64,000 nucleotides of DNA, taken from positions 1 to 64,000 of the forward strand of contig JAHDFD010000010.1 in the NCBI GenBank assembly GCA_020628375.1, written 5' to 3'. The notes below the pieces were generated by a model, which did not search any database, had not been told where the DNA came from, and saw nothing but the letters and a program-made list of their open reading frames with translations. Below are positions 54,401 to 64,000 of this stretch, piece after piece; positions within the stretch are counted from its first letter, which is position 1, and each line of letters begins with the position of its first letter. This stretch comes from Chitinophagales bacterium (GTDB taxonomy: Bacteria; Bacteroidota; Bacteroidia; Chitinophagales; UBA2359). The translations under genes and the position numbers were made by a program.

Positions 54401-57400
54401 TCCATGTATTTGTATCGATGTATCAAATTCAGCTTGTTATATTGAGAAATTAGAGCCTGCTTTACCACCAACGGTAACGCCTGCTTGTGTTTGTCAGAAT
54501 AACCAAAATCCTAGTGGTCAAGTATTATTGGCAGATTGTGATACACCGAATGCGGTTAACTTACCAACTGTTGTTACATGGTACGCAGATGATCAGGTTA
54601 CAGTTGTTGGTTCAGGAACTATGTTCGATCCTATTGCTGCTGGTTTAGTGTCTTATACTACGCCAAGTGTTACAACTTTCTATGCACAATGTACTAATGG
54701 CGATGGATGTACAAGTCCTTTGTCTGCTCCGGTAACTTTTGAAGTAAAAGAAACTCCTGAAGCTCCAGAGCCGATAGATGTATGTATTTGTGCTGATGAT
54801 ACAGATGGTGATACAGCTATTTTAGTTGATTTTGAAGTGGTTGCACCAGGTGCGACTTATAATGTATATTTAGCTGCTGGTGATGCAGCTCCTGCTGCTG
54901 GATTTGCTGCTGTAACTCCTCCAATTGATGTTACAAGTTTATTGAATACAACTACTGCAAGTCCTCCTAACCAACAATTATATATTTCGGAGATTGTGAA
55001 TTTTGATAATGCACAAACACCTCCTCAAATTCAATGTGAATCTGATAGAGCATTATTCCAGTTAGAAGTAATTCCTAATCCAGATCCTTCTTTAGATGAT
55101 GGACAATATTTCTTCTGTGCGGATGCTGCTGCAACTACATTAAACGATATTGCTAACCCTGTAACACCGGGTGGAGAGTGGTTTGTAGCTGATGGTGCAG
55201 GAATGCCTACTGGTTCAGCACTTGATCCAACTATTGTTCCGGGCGACCTAGCTAATCCTGATAATGTTACAACCAACTGTTTTGAATATGTTTATCAATT
55301 AACTGCAACTGGACTTTTACCGTCTTGCCCTGATTGTACAGGTGTTTCTGCCGTTGTTGAAGTTTGTGTTTGTCCTGCTCCTGATGCTGATTGGGTTGCT
55401 CCGGGTGAATTCTGTGGTTTTGATGCAGATCCAGTGGCTGGAATCGTATTAGATGTTTATGTGGTAACTGATACAGATGGTGATGGTACTACAGGTGTCG
55501 ATATTAATCATACTTGGGCTATTAATGCTGATTCTGATATGACTGGTATGCCAAGTGTTACTGCTCCTGCAGGAAATGATACTGGTGCTCCGGGTGGTGC
55601 AACATTTACTTTAGGTGATCTTTCTGCTTTAACAGAATGTACTACTTTCTTGATTGATCATACTGTAACATTAAGTTGTACTGCAACAGATGCACCTCAG
55701 GTTGATCCTGATGGTAATCCTGTATTTACAGGTGGTGCTTTAGATTGCTCTGAAACAGTTACACAACCTATTACGATTTGTCCTGAATTCGATCCTGAAT
55801 GGAACGCTGGACTAATTTGTTGTACTTCTGATATTGTTCACTTACCAGGTGGAGGTTTCAATTCTTTAGCTGATGCACAAGCAGGTGGTTCTCCTGCATT
55901 ATTGGATTTACCAGGTGCTGTAGCTGGAGGCGTTGCTCCAATTTATGATATGACTGGCGTTTGGACTGGTGATGGTGTATTCTATGTTGATTTAGATGGT
56001 GATCCTTCAACAAATGATGGATATTATTACTTCGATGCAACGGTTGATCCAACTAACCCAACTCCAGCTGTAGCAGGTGCCGTAGGTACATTCATTACAG
56101 ATGAAGGAGAAATTTCAGTGGAATTCTTAATTGGTGAACAACCTTGTCAAAACGTATTCTTACAAGACTTCTTTATTGCTTGTGATGTAGATGCTACTTT
56201 AGATGATGTAACACTTTGTAAGTGTGGTTGTGGTTTAGCTGACTTAAATGTTATGTTAACAGATACAACAACACCTGGTGGAACATGGGATATCGTAAGC
56301 ATAGATCCTGCAAATGCTGGAATTACTATCGTTGATAACCAGATTTTCTATGATCCGGCTGCAATTACCGAGTCTATTGATATTGAGATTTCTTACACTG
56401 TTGGTAATGAAGATATTGATACAGATGCGACTCCTGCTGATAACGGTAGTTGTTATGCTATGTCAACAGCTATTTTAACACTTCAGCCTACGCCGAATAA
56501 TATCGAAATGGATTTACCAGAATATTTCTGTGATAATGAAGATTTATTATTAGATGATTATACTACTGAAGTATTAGCTACAGCTGATGATGTTACTGCG
56601 TGTCAATATACAATTATTGCTCCTGATGGTAACACTTATGTTATTCCTGACGATCCTAACGTGGATAATGTTATGAATAATGAAAACTTAATTGCTTTAG
56701 GTATTGCTGTTGCTGACTTATATGGAACATATACGATCACTTATTCTTGTGATATTGATAATGGAACAGATCCTAATTGTGTTGCTGCTGTAACAGATTA
56801 TATCGAGTGGACTGATTTCCGTTACTCTGATTGGATAAGCCCTTCACCTGTTTGTGCTGGTGATGCTGCATTTATCTTAAATGATCTAATTGATTTAGTA
56901 GATGTTGGTGCTAATGGCTATGCTGATGCTGGTGATGTAGAAGCTACACCTGGTGATGATGCTGATGATGCATTCGGAGAAGAAGGTGGTGTATTCTCAG
57001 GACCATTCGTAACGGATAATGGTGATGGAACATTTACTTTCGATCCTACTGATGATTTAACAACATTCGGTGTGTTCACTGTAACTTACTGTAATGGTGA
57101 TGACTTATGTCAGGAGTGTACTTCAATTGACATCGAAGTTTACCCTGCCGTAGATGCTACAATTGCAAGTCCTTTATCTGATTACTGTCAGGCTGGAGGT
57201 GATATTGATTTAGAAACATTCTGGGAAACTGGAACAACAACCGCTGGTGGTTCATTCTCTGCTACATATTCATTTGTTGGTGGTGCGACAGATGTTCCTG
57301 CTACTGTAATCGGAAACGAATACTTAGATGTTTCTTCAGTTGATTTCTCTGCTAATCCTGCTGGATGTGCTCTTGTAACAGTAACTTACGAAGTAGGAAA

Positions 57401-60400
57401 TGATACAGATTACTATCCGCAAGCTGATCCATTAACGGATGATGGAGTTGCTTCTGCTTGTTATGATATCCAAACAACTACATTTGAATTAAATCACGAT
57501 GTTGAAGCTGAGTTTAGTTTAGATCCTGCTGTTGTTTGTGCTGACGCTATTGGTGAGGTATTCACTGTAAATGGTGCACCAACTATTAACGGTACTTTCA
57601 CAATTTTAGATGCTGATACAGAAACTTTAGATTCTGATGATTATGCAACTGCTGGAACAATTACAATTTCTGCTAACGGAACAACAAATACTGGAATTCA
57701 GGTTCAATATTGTGTAGGTGGTACTTGTGATGCTGATGGTTTAGCTGCAAACAATGCTAATGTTGGTGAAGATGCTGATTCTTGTGAAGAGTGTTATGTG
57801 TTTACGATCGAAATTTTAGAAACAGTAACAATAACTGAAGGAGCTCAACGTAACTTCTGTTTATCTGATTCAAATATTGATTTCTCTACATTCTTTGATT
57901 CTCCTGCAGATCCTTCTATTCCAAATGAAGAAGGAGATGATGATGATGGAGAATACTACTTGAATGGTGAGCAATACTTTGGTTCTGATTTAGTGATTGA
58001 TGATTCTTTAGTTGGTAACCACGTGATTACTTACTGTGTAGGAACATTCTTAAGTGATGGTAATGGTACTATTATATATGATGCAGATGGCTTAACAGTA
58101 TTAGGCTTAGATAATGATGGTGATGGTGTTGTTGATCAGGATTTAGATAACTGTACGAACTGTGCTTCAGTATCATTTGATATTTGCCCTGATATGGATG
58201 CAACGTGGAATACACCTGCTTTCCTTTGTGAAGATGGTTATGCTGCAACAGCTACCGATCAGGATGAAGCAGATGCTTTATCAAGATTATATGAATTAAT
58301 TCCTAGTGTAGTTGCTAATGGTGATGTTGCTGGTACAGATTACTCATACTATACATGGTCTATTGAAGATGCAATTAGTACTGGTAACCCATTATTCACA
58401 GATTCTGATGGAACAGCTGAATACAATGCTGGTGATCAATTAACAGGTGCTTCTATCTGGTTCGATCCTGCAGGTTTATCTGATGAGTCAGAAATCGAAA
58501 TTTGTTTAACAGTACATTCTGTTGGAGCTTTAGAAGATGGAGATGGTGTTGATTTATGTGCTTCTTGTACTAACACATTCTGTTATGAAATTCCAATCGT
58601 TTCTGATTACGAAGCTGGCTTATTCGAAGGTTATAACCAAACTTGGTGTATCGAAGACTTCAGAGATACTTACGGTGTAGGTGATCCGGGTGTACAGGGC
58701 GATGGTTCTGATTCTCAGGGATACTTAGACTTAACACAATTATTAGATAGCGGAATTACTCCAGGTAATGGATTCTTCACAATTTCTTACACAAGTGAAG
58801 ATGGATCATTAGTTGATGTGAATGTTCCTCAGTGTTACGATTCAACTGAAGATGAAAATAACCCAACATTTGCTGATCCTTCAGTAACAGGTTGTTTAGA
58901 TGGATTCATTTGGTACACAGATTCTTTAGATGTAGGTGATTATACGATCAGATATACTGTTGAAGGTTCTGGTCAGTGTGCTCGTTACGATGAAATAACA
59001 ATTACTTTAGAACAACCAGTTGTTGACTGTTTCGATCCTCCTGCATTTGTTTGTGAGAGTCAAGGTTCTTACTCTTCAGATGCTGTTGAAGGTGCTTATA
59101 ACTTAAATGATTGGATCATTTGTGGTGATGGATGTATTGTAGAGTTTGAAGAATTATCATACACGAATGTTGGTGGTATTGAATACACGCCTTACGTAGA
59201 TGGTGATCCTAACTGTTATCCTCATGGATTTATCAACCCAGGTACACAAAATGTATCAATTGCTGCACCGGTTATCCCTGTAGGATCGACAATCTTAAGT
59301 ATCGATGTTGCATGGAGTTACGAAGCTGCTTCTTGTATTACTGAAGGTGATTTAGATGCTGCTACTGTTGCATTCCCTGATGGAACTGTGATCGAATCTT
59401 ATGGAAATGATGCTGGTCCTAACGGAAATGACTTATTTGGATGGCAGTCAACGTCATATACTTATGACGATCTACAGGATCCAGGTTTAGCAAGTGCGGT
59501 TAATAGCTTATTAACTTGTACTCCTGGTGCATTCACTTACGACTTGACTTCTAATGCAGCTAACTTCACAATTGGATTTGAAGTTAAGATTACTTGGAGT
59601 TCTTGTATGTTTGAAGCGGTATTACACGAAACTTCAGATGGAGATGGTGTTGATATCGAAACAATTCCTCTACCTTACGATCAGAATGGTGATGGTGATT
59701 ACGATGATGAATTAGATATTCCTGGTGGTGTTTACACTGAGGTATCTGGTACCGATATTACTTACTACTTCGATACAAATGGATTAAATGCTATTGATGC
59801 TGTTGTTGATATTACTTATTCACAGGCTAGTTGTGGTGATTGTGGTAATGGAATGACTCAATCGATCTTAGTAGTTGACGATTACTTAGCTGAATTTACT
59901 AATGAATCTGAAAGCCTATGTGCTGATGCAGGATTAATTGACTTAACTCAGTTCTTATCAACTGACTCTGATAATGGAGGTAACTTCAGCTCTGATGATC
60001 TAACGATCAACGGAGATATATTAGATGTAAGTACTTTAGCTTCTGGTTCATACACAATTACTTACGATGTTGCTGACGGAGTAAATACTTGTGGTGCAGC
60101 TACAGATATGTTAACAATCGTTATCGAAGAAGCTGGTGATCCTACAGGTTTACAGTTTGAAGATTTCTATTGTGAAGGTATTTCTATTACCTTACCTGGA
60201 GATCCAAGTGGTACTTGGGATATTTTAGGTAACACTTACGCAGGAGGCGAAGTATTAGAAACTGCTGGATTATCGACTTATAACCCTGTACAAGCTACAT
60301 TTACTGTTGGAACTGGCGATTGTGCTAATAGTGCTGATTACTTAATTGTAATAGAGTCTTCTTACGATGCTGTTTTAGCTGCTGATGTTGCTGCTTGTGA

Positions 60401-63400
60401 AAGTGCAATTGGTGGTGCTTTAATTATGAGCAGTAATGGTTGTGTGAACATGGATCAGTTTGTTCTTGGAAATCCTGACTTTGGTGCAGGTTACTGGACA
60501 CAAACTGCAGGCGGTGGTTCTTTAAGTGGAACGATCTTCTGTCCTGATGGAGCAGATACTTATGAGTTTACATTCACTGTACCTGGTTCTGGAGATTGTG
60601 GTGCTGTTCGTACTTTCACAATTACGATGAATCCTGATGCAGATGCTGCATTTGATTTCCCTACAGTTCTTTGTTCTGGTGATGAGCCATTCTCTTTAGA
60701 TGCTTATGTACCTGAATTAACTCAAACATTCACTGGTCAGATCTGTGTATCAGGTGATGATCCTGAAATTGTAAATCCTTCTTACACTGCACCTAATTAC
60801 GCATACTTACAATTACCGGCTATTCCAGCTGGAGCTCAGATTACTGAAGTAACTGTAGATTACAATTATATCGCAGGTCCTGGTAATCCAAATGCTGATG
60901 GTGATTTAGATCTTTATAATATTAATATGCCTGATGGTTCTACTATTGTTACATGGACAGGAAATGCTGGACCTAATGGTAACGACAACCACTTCGATTT
61001 TGGTTTAGATGTTCAATCTTTCAATGATGTCGAAAATGACTTTACATTCGATGTGAGCTCATTTGTAAGCTGCACACCGGGTGCTATCGAATTAGAAGTA
61101 GTTTCTAACTCTGCATTCTGGGATGCTTGTATTGATGTAAGCATTACTTGGACAACAGGTGACTTTAGTGTTTCTGTTTCTGAGACAGGTGAAGATGTTG
61201 CTGATCTTGGATTAGCAGGAGTTACTTATGATGGATTAGGAGTATTTACTTTTGATCCAACAGGTATGTGCGACTTAAATGAATTTACTATTGAGTTCAA
61301 CAGATTCGATTGCTTCTGTCCTTCATCATCAACTAATGTATTCCAGGTTGTATGTGGTGGTGATGCTTCTTTAGCTGAAGATCAAACTGTATGTTTTGAT
61401 GAGTCTATCGACTTAACTCAGTTCTTTACTGCTGATACAGATGATAATGGTCAGTTCTCTGGTGATGGTGTATTAGGTGCAAACTTAAACCCTGATGCTG
61501 CCGGAGGAACTTATACAATTACTTATACTCAGGGTATCGAAGGAAGCGTTTGTGGTTCATCTGATGAAATTATCATCATAGTAGAGCCTGCATTAGATGC
61601 TTCTATTCACGTTCCATTAACATTATGTGGACTTGATGATGATACTTGGGATTTAGCTGGATACGCTACAAATGCCGGAGGTGTTTGGGCTGTAACTAAT
61701 AGCGGTGCTTCTGAAGGAGGTCCTTCATTCGAAGGTTCTGTTTTAAGCTCAAACGGTTACACTGGTTTAGTAGAAGTTACTTACTCTGTATCAAGCGGAG
61801 AATGTACAGCTGCTGATTCTGAAACAATTGAGATAGTTCATATTGTACAAGCTGATTTAGTTGATGTGTCTATCTGCTACGATGATGATGTTGATTTAAC
61901 TCAGTTATTTGCTGCTGGAACATCTTATGGTGGAGAATTCACAGGAATCTATGGTGAAGGTATTGCTGCTCCAATTGCAGGTTATACTTTATATCCTGGT
62001 GCTGAAGGTGGAACTTATACGATTACTTATTCTGTAGGTGATGCTGAGTGGAACTGTGGAATGGAAATGGGTACTGCTACTTTAACAGTAGCTCCAAGCA
62101 TAGATGCTGAATGGGATGGTCCAAGCTCTTTCTGTGCAAATGAAGAAAGTTACTTATTATCTAATTACTTCACTACAACAACTGATGCTGATGGCTCATG
62201 GGCTATAACTTCTGGTGGTGGAAATATCGTTGATGGTGCTTATTACCCTGACGGCTACACTGGTTTCGTAATAATCTCTTACACTGCTAATAGTGGTGAT
62301 TGTAGCGAAACGCACGAAGAAGTTATTCAAGTATTAGGAGATTTGGATGCTACATTTGATATTCCTGCTTCTGCTTGTATTGGTGATGTTATTGACTTAT
62401 GTGCTACAGCTGTTACTGCAGGTGGTGAATGGTCTGGAATGGGCGTTGAAGGATGTACTTTCACTGCTGCTATGCCAGGTGTATTCGTTGTTACTTACGA
62501 AGTAGGTGATGATGCTTGTGATAACGTATTCAGTAAAGCAATTACTGTATATGATATTCCTAATGCTCCTGCTTTAGATATTACAGAAATTACAGTTTGT
62601 GAAGGTGATGAATTAGGTACGGTTACAATTACTGGTGATTTCTTCGATCACTACGTAGTTTCTATCGATGGTGCTGAAGTTGCAAGTGGAGCTCCTTTCT
62701 ATGGAAATGCAATGACATTCGATCCAATGTCTGTTTTACCAGAAGGGTTTACAGGAACTGCTACTTTAGTTGTTACTTCTGAAAACCAAGGTGGCTGTGC
62801 AAGCGAAGGTATTGAATTAGTAATTACAGTGAACGCAACTACTGAAATCACTTACAACATTGGTTGTACTGATCCGGTATCTAACTTAGCTGCATTAACT
62901 GTTCAAGGTTTAGATCAACCATTCCAGATTGCAGTTTATCCTCAAGGAACAGAGCCGACTATTTCGGATTATAACCCAATGAATGATCCATTAGCGATCA
63001 TCGAAGCTGGTGTACCTTATGACATTGCTGTTATGGATGCAAATGGATGTGCTGCTTCATTAGAAGGAGTGATTGCAGAATTAGCATTACAATATGAAGC
63101 TGCTATTTCTTGTCCTGATGAAAATGGAAATGTAACAGTTTCAGTTACTGTAGATGAAAACACTGGTTATGGTGGACCTTACGAGTACTCTTATAACGGT
63201 GGAATTGCTTACACTACTGAAAGTTCAGCTGAACTTTCTGCTGCTGCTAATCCAACAATTTCAATTATCGTTAGAGATACTAAAGGATGTTTAAGCGAAT
63301 TTGAAACATTTACATTAGGTGATGGTGGTGCATTAGCGCCGGTTGCATCTTGTGCTGATGAAAATGGAAATGTAACTGTAGATCTTGGATTTGAAGGTTC

Positions 63401-64000
63401 AAGCTATGTTGCAAGCTATACATTCAATGGTGAAGATGTTATTATTGGAAATGCTGCTTCATTTACAGTAAATGTAACAGATGCAGGTATGGTCGATATT
63501 AATATTACTGATACTTCTGGTTCTGTAGAGTGTGAACTTTCAGGTAGCGTTATGGTTTATCCTGCTTTAACAGTTTCGGCTACTCCTGATTTAGATGGTT
63601 GTCCTCAGGGTTCTGCTTCTACTTCTATCGTTCCTGATGGAGGTAATGGACCATTCAGCTTAACTATCGATGGTGAAGATGCTGGAAGCTTCTCAGCTGT
63701 TGCTGTTGAAGATTTAACTGCTGGTACACACTCAATCATGATTACTGATGCTGCTGGTTGTACAGCTACTGCTGAAGTAACAATTCCTGAAGGAGTTGAG
63801 TTAGGAACACCTGCATTAGTGTTTACTTCTTCTCTTAGCTCTGCAACATCTGTTTGCGGTACAGAAGAGTTATCATTAGAAGTAACTGGTGGTGAATCAT
63901 ACATCTGGACTGTTGACGGTGCTGAGCAATCTGAAACTGGAAATATCTTAACTGGAATGTACGACGGACCTGCTATGGTAACAGTAGCTATCACAAATGC
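51429..64000 (+). CDS. Giant secreted multidomain protein, 3' end outside window
   Basis: The frame opens at ATG 51429 and has no stop through 64000, more than 4190 codons. The alternative ATG at 51468, 12 nt after an AGGGG, gives a typical signal peptide (MKLCAFTLMALTLVLLNKQDVQA) and may be the true start; the longer form has a 13-residue charged extension. The body is a series of Ig/PKD-like and P-domain-like modules rich in Asp, Gly, Thr and Ala with many Cys. Recurrent phrases include T-Y-T-I-T-Y-x-V-G, I-D-L-T-Q-F-F, and two related modules of about 115 residues near 59270-59610 and 60820-61150 (both contain AGPNGND and a S-x-x-x-C-T-P-G-A motif). Lys and Arg are scarce. By type it resembles SprB-like surface proteins of gliding Bacteroidota. 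The C-terminus, and thus its sorting signal, is not in the window. Confidence 0.88.
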   Translation, partial: MKLKNYILFRGKAMKLCAFTLMALTLVLLNKQDVQACHYSNAFAAPPTAAFNCTTCQIDVSFTTEVQGGFADTESLTLDFDAGTITNVVVTDVQSGTTGDANAGTTFDTCAGAGHDVGYAGDDATFSANAPILNDLCAGGGANGASTDLQIVISFDPNGALPTEVTTIGLENGSCDETAPFTLPDLSLDLQADIAFGVGTDGVQNAHCGNSDGAIQVAEASGNGCPPYEYSIIAGPMMAPGQAGTQFCDLPSGAYTVQVEDACGATATLAVTIAEVAVPTVVSTGVTVCDGDPATVTAVCTTSDPDASATSSTTNWYSDMAATTLLGSGASFDASVLGVGTTTIYAVCEEVYNTACDGRDVVCASAPEATIVTINASPSAACPAPASVVQDPCSCGNPLNYELIGGVAGPVETEDVNSIGTKFFHETITVTNADIFNYEITTLNAGGIFDAAGNPIALPMAPTSVVSNGDGTSDFIFEFWFEDGVGFDVDIAETTGTGEILNQCNLCEYPDAPTGLIDIEACFGAAAGDVLIPATCADCTEVCIDGGSLAFQGTADDGFGGTNNAEVFEFIGTCSDPNLVDPAVSWNLNVDVQNYSPAGLDPGCANTHFWITIFVDGVTIYDVQYDAGGNLTGNSFAGTPQPLPVSLDETNSGAYNQNGVVEVFVYPNCQGVNGVPTDVADWSANISGNFHALFSGTSPAEPVNWYAGANGIADIAGGVLSTTSPYDPIANGDLDPSVPGVYEYFAVCSCGDCVSEPAQATVTIAPEITVELVQTKCDGNPDGDADPTNDTDEYNYDIIVTIGGDPGNGNTLDVLGPGGITASINTVAGQLVYIYSSDPANPDADNTSLSPIPVTTAGPLTATLTIGTLVCDDTFDVVAEADCSCFRQYCGDVTDTSDGLITTPDGPLVPPVGTNPLYTTIYVLTDPSGAIIQVDDMDPLLVDFDMSALPPTANGGVLCEVWAINYDATDPTTAAYVAGALDITALCYPPDPCICIDVSNSACYIEKLEPALPPTVTPACVCQNNQNPSGQVLLADCDTPNAVNLPTVVTWYADDQVTVVGSGTMFDPIAAGLVSYTTPSVTTFYAQCTNGDGCTSPLSAPVTFEVKETPEAPEPIDVCICADDTDGDTAILVDFEVVAPGATYNVYLAAGDAAPAAGFAAVTPPIDVTSLLNTTTASPPNQQLYISEIVNFDNAQTPPQIQCESDRALFQLEVIPNPDPSLDDGQYFFCADAAATTLNDIANPVTPGGEWFVADGAGMPTGSALDPTIVPGDLANPDNVTTNCFEYVYQLTATGLLPSCPDCTGVSAVVEVCVCPAPDADWVAPGEFCGFDADPVAGIVLDVYVVTDTDGDGTTGVDINHTWAINADSDMTGMPSVTAPAGNDTGAPGGATFTLGDLSALTECTTFLIDHTVTLSCTATDAPQVDPDGNPVFTGGALDCSETVTQPITICPEFDPEWNAGLICCTSDIVHLPGGGFNSLADAQAGGSPALLDLPGAVAGGVAPIYDMTGVWTGDGVFYVDLDGDPSTNDGYYYFDATVDPTNPTPAVAGAVGTFITDEGEISVEFLIGEQPCQNVFLQDFFIACDVDATLDDVTLCKCGCGLADLNVMLTDTTTPGGTWDIVSIDPANAGITIVDNQIFYDPAAITESIDIEISYTVGNEDIDTDATPADNGSCYAMSTAILTLQPTPNNIEMDLPEYFCDNEDLLLDDYTTEVLATADDVTACQYTIIAPDGNTYVIPDDPNVDNVMNNENLIALGIAVADLYGTYTITYSCDIDNGTDPNCVAAVTDYIEWTDFRYSDWISPSPVCAGDAAFILNDLIDLVDVGANGYADAGDVEATPGDDADDAFGEEGGVFSGPFVTDNGDGTFTFDPTDDLTTFGVFTVTYCNGDDLCQECTSIDIEVYPAVDATIASPLSDYCQAGGDIDLETFWETGTTTAGGSFSATYSFVGGATDVPATVIGNEYLDVSSVDFSANPAGCALVTVTYEVGNDTDYYPQADPLTDDGVASACYDIQTTTFELNHDVEAEFSLDPAVVCADAIGEVFTVNGAPTINGTFTILDADTETLDSDDYATAGTITISANGTTNTGIQVQYCVGGTCDADGLAANNANVGEDADSCEECYVFTIEILETVTITEGAQRNFCLSDSNIDFSTFFDSPADPSIPNEEGDDDDGEYYLNGEQYFGSDLVIDDSLVGNHVITYCVGTFLSDGNGTIIYDADGLTVLGLDNDGDGVVDQDLDNCTNCASVSFDICPDMDATWNTPAFLCEDGYAATATDQDEADALSRLYELIPSVVANGDVAGTDYSYYTWSIEDAISTGNPLFTDSDGTAEYNAGDQLTGASIWFDPAGLSDESEIEICLTVHSVGALEDGDGVDLCASCTNTFCYEIPIVSDYEAGLFEGYNQTWCIEDFRDTYGVGDPGVQGDGSDSQGYLDLTQLLDSGITPGNGFFTISYTSEDGSLVDVNVPQCYDSTEDENNPTFADPSVTGCLDGFIWYTDSLDVGDYTIRYTVEGSGQCARYDEITITLEQPVVDCFDPPAFVCESQGSYSSDAVEGAYNLNDWIICGDGCIVEFEELSYTNVGGIEYTPYVDGDPNCYPHGFINPGTQNVSIAAPVIPVGSTILSIDVAWSYEAASCITEGDLDAATVAFPDGTVIESYGNDAGPNGNDLFGWQSTSYTYDDLQDPGLASAVNSLLTCTPGAFTYDLTSNAANFTIGFEVKITWSSCMFEAVLHETSDGDGVDIETIPLPYDQNGDGDYDDELDIPGGVYTEVSGTDITYYFDTNGLNAIDAVVDITYSQASCGDCGNGMTQSILVVDDYLAEFTNESESLCADAGLIDLTQFLSTDSDNGGNFSSDDLTINGDILDVSTLASGSYTITYDVADGVNTCGAATDMLTIVIEEAGDPTGLQFEDFYCEGISITLPGDPSGTWDILGNTYAGGEVLETAGLSTYNPVQATFTVGTGDCANSADYLIVIESSYDAVLAADVAACESAIGGALIMSSNGCVNMDQFVLGNPDFGAGYWTQTAGGGSLSGTIFCPDGADTYEFTFTVPGSGDCGAVRTFTITMNPDADAAFDFPTVLCSGDEPFSLDAYVPELTQTFTGQICVSGDDPEIVNPSYTAPNYAYLQLPAIPAGAQITEVTVDYNYIAGPGNPNADGDLDLYNINMPDGSTIVTWTGNAGPNGNDNHFDFGLDVQSFNDVENDFTFDVSSFVSCTPGAIELEVVSNSAFWDACIDVSITWTTGDFSVSVSETGEDVADLGLAGVTYDGLGVFTFDPTGMCDLNEFTIEFNRFDCFCPSSSTNVFQVVCGGDASLAEDQTVCFDESIDLTQFFTADTDDNGQFSGDGVLGANLNPDAAGGTYTITYTQGIEGSVCGSSDEIIIIVEPALDASIHVPLTLCGLDDDTWDLAGYATNAGGVWAVTNSGASEGGPSFEGSVLSSNGYTGLVEVTYSVSSGECTAADSETIEIVHIVQADLVDVSICYDDDVDLTQLFAAGTSYGGEFTGIYGEGIAAPIAGYTLYPGAEGGTYTITYSVGDAEWNCGMEMGTATLTVAPSIDAEWDGPSSFCANEESYLLSNYFTTTTDADGSWAITSGGGNIVDGAYYPDGYTGFVIISYTANSGDCSETHEEVIQVLGDLDATFDIPASACIGDVIDLCATAVTAGGEWSGMGVEGCTFTAAMPGVFVVTYEVGDDACDNVFSKAITVYDIPNAPALDITEITVCEGDELGTVTITGDFFDHYVVSIDGAEVASGAPFYGNAMTFDPMSVLPEGFTGTATLVVTSENQGGCASEGIELVITVNATTEITYNIGCTDPVSNLAALTVQGLDQPFQIAVYPQGTEPTISDYNPMNDPLAIIEAGVPYDIAVMDANGCAASLEGVIAELALQYEAAISCPDENGNVTVSVTVDENTGYGGPYEYSYNGGIAYTTESSAELSAAANPTISIIVRDTKGCLSEFETFTLGDGGALAPVASCADENGNVTVDLGFEGSSYVASYTFNGEDVIIGNAASFTVNVTDAGMVDINITDTSGSVECELSGSVMVYPALTVSATPDLDGCPQGSASTSIVPDGGNGPFSLTIDGEDAGSFSAVAVEDLTAGTHSIMITDAAGCTATAEVTIPEGVELGTPALVFTSSLSSATSVCGTEELSLEVTGGESYIWTVDGAEQSETGNILTGMYDGPAMVTVAITN

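Overview
The window is AT-rich DNA from a member of the Bacteroidota, probably a gliding or surface-associated Cytophagia- or Flavobacteriia-like bacterium. The evidence is a type IX secretion (T9SS) C-terminal sorting domain on two secreted proteins, SprB-like giant repeat proteins, Bacteroidota-type -7 promoter boxes (TAnnTTTG) with little Shine-Dalgarno signal, many Bacteroidota-style lipoproteins, and single-subunit PurL. No rRNA, CRISPR array, integrase or transposase gene was seen. One tRNA gene (Asp-GTC) is present.

Layout. (1) 1-9986: the 3' part of a giant cell-surface protein built from about 70-residue Ig-like repeats. The repeats are organised into a 1050-bp higher-order unit of five domains and end in two SdrD-like B domains and a T9SS sorting domain. 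(2) 10064-15800: a translation and transcription block, mnmD, then rimP-nusA-infB. (3) 16012-24220: a coiled-coil lipoprotein, an EamA transporter, a small membrane protein, a purL-metallo-hydrolase operon on the minus strand, an M43 metalloprotease with a dockerin-like tail, and an SPFH lipoprotein. (4) 24445-35830: FKBP isomerase, DUF4132 protein, a small TIR-bounded mobile element, tRNA-Asp, YugP-like metallopeptidase, an orphan His-rich membrane-fusion lipoprotein, class IV aminotransferase, a second EamA transporter, SCP2 protein, shikimate kinase, Uma2-like nuclease and a thioredoxin-fold lipoprotein. Intergenic regions here carry several short-repeat families. (5) 36164-51234: an envelope and secretion island with a 2039-residue secreted protein, a Cys-rich exported protein, an FG-GAP protein with a T9SS tail, two arylsulfotransferase-like paralogues (one with an apparent frameshift at its signal peptide), a fatty-acid/sterol hydroxylase, a small lipoprotein and a rhodanese-like lipoprotein lacking the catalytic Cys. 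(6) 51429-64000: the first 4190 codons of a second giant secreted protein that runs off the right edge.

How the parts relate. The housekeeping genes are conventional and mostly transcribed in short units ending in clear hairpin terminators. The distinctive biology is in the envelope: two giant, very acidic, Lys/Arg-poor proteins flank about 41 kb, and the region between 36 and 51 kb is almost entirely exported or membrane proteins. The arylsulfotransferase/hydroxylase group is the best candidate for an uncharacterised envelope-modification system, but that is inference. The most concrete unreported-looking structures are a 232-bp TIR element with a perfect 9-bp target-site duplication at 28267-28516, intergenic heptamer repeats, and a dispersed GAGCG...TCGAA repeat family, one copy of which contributes a start codon.
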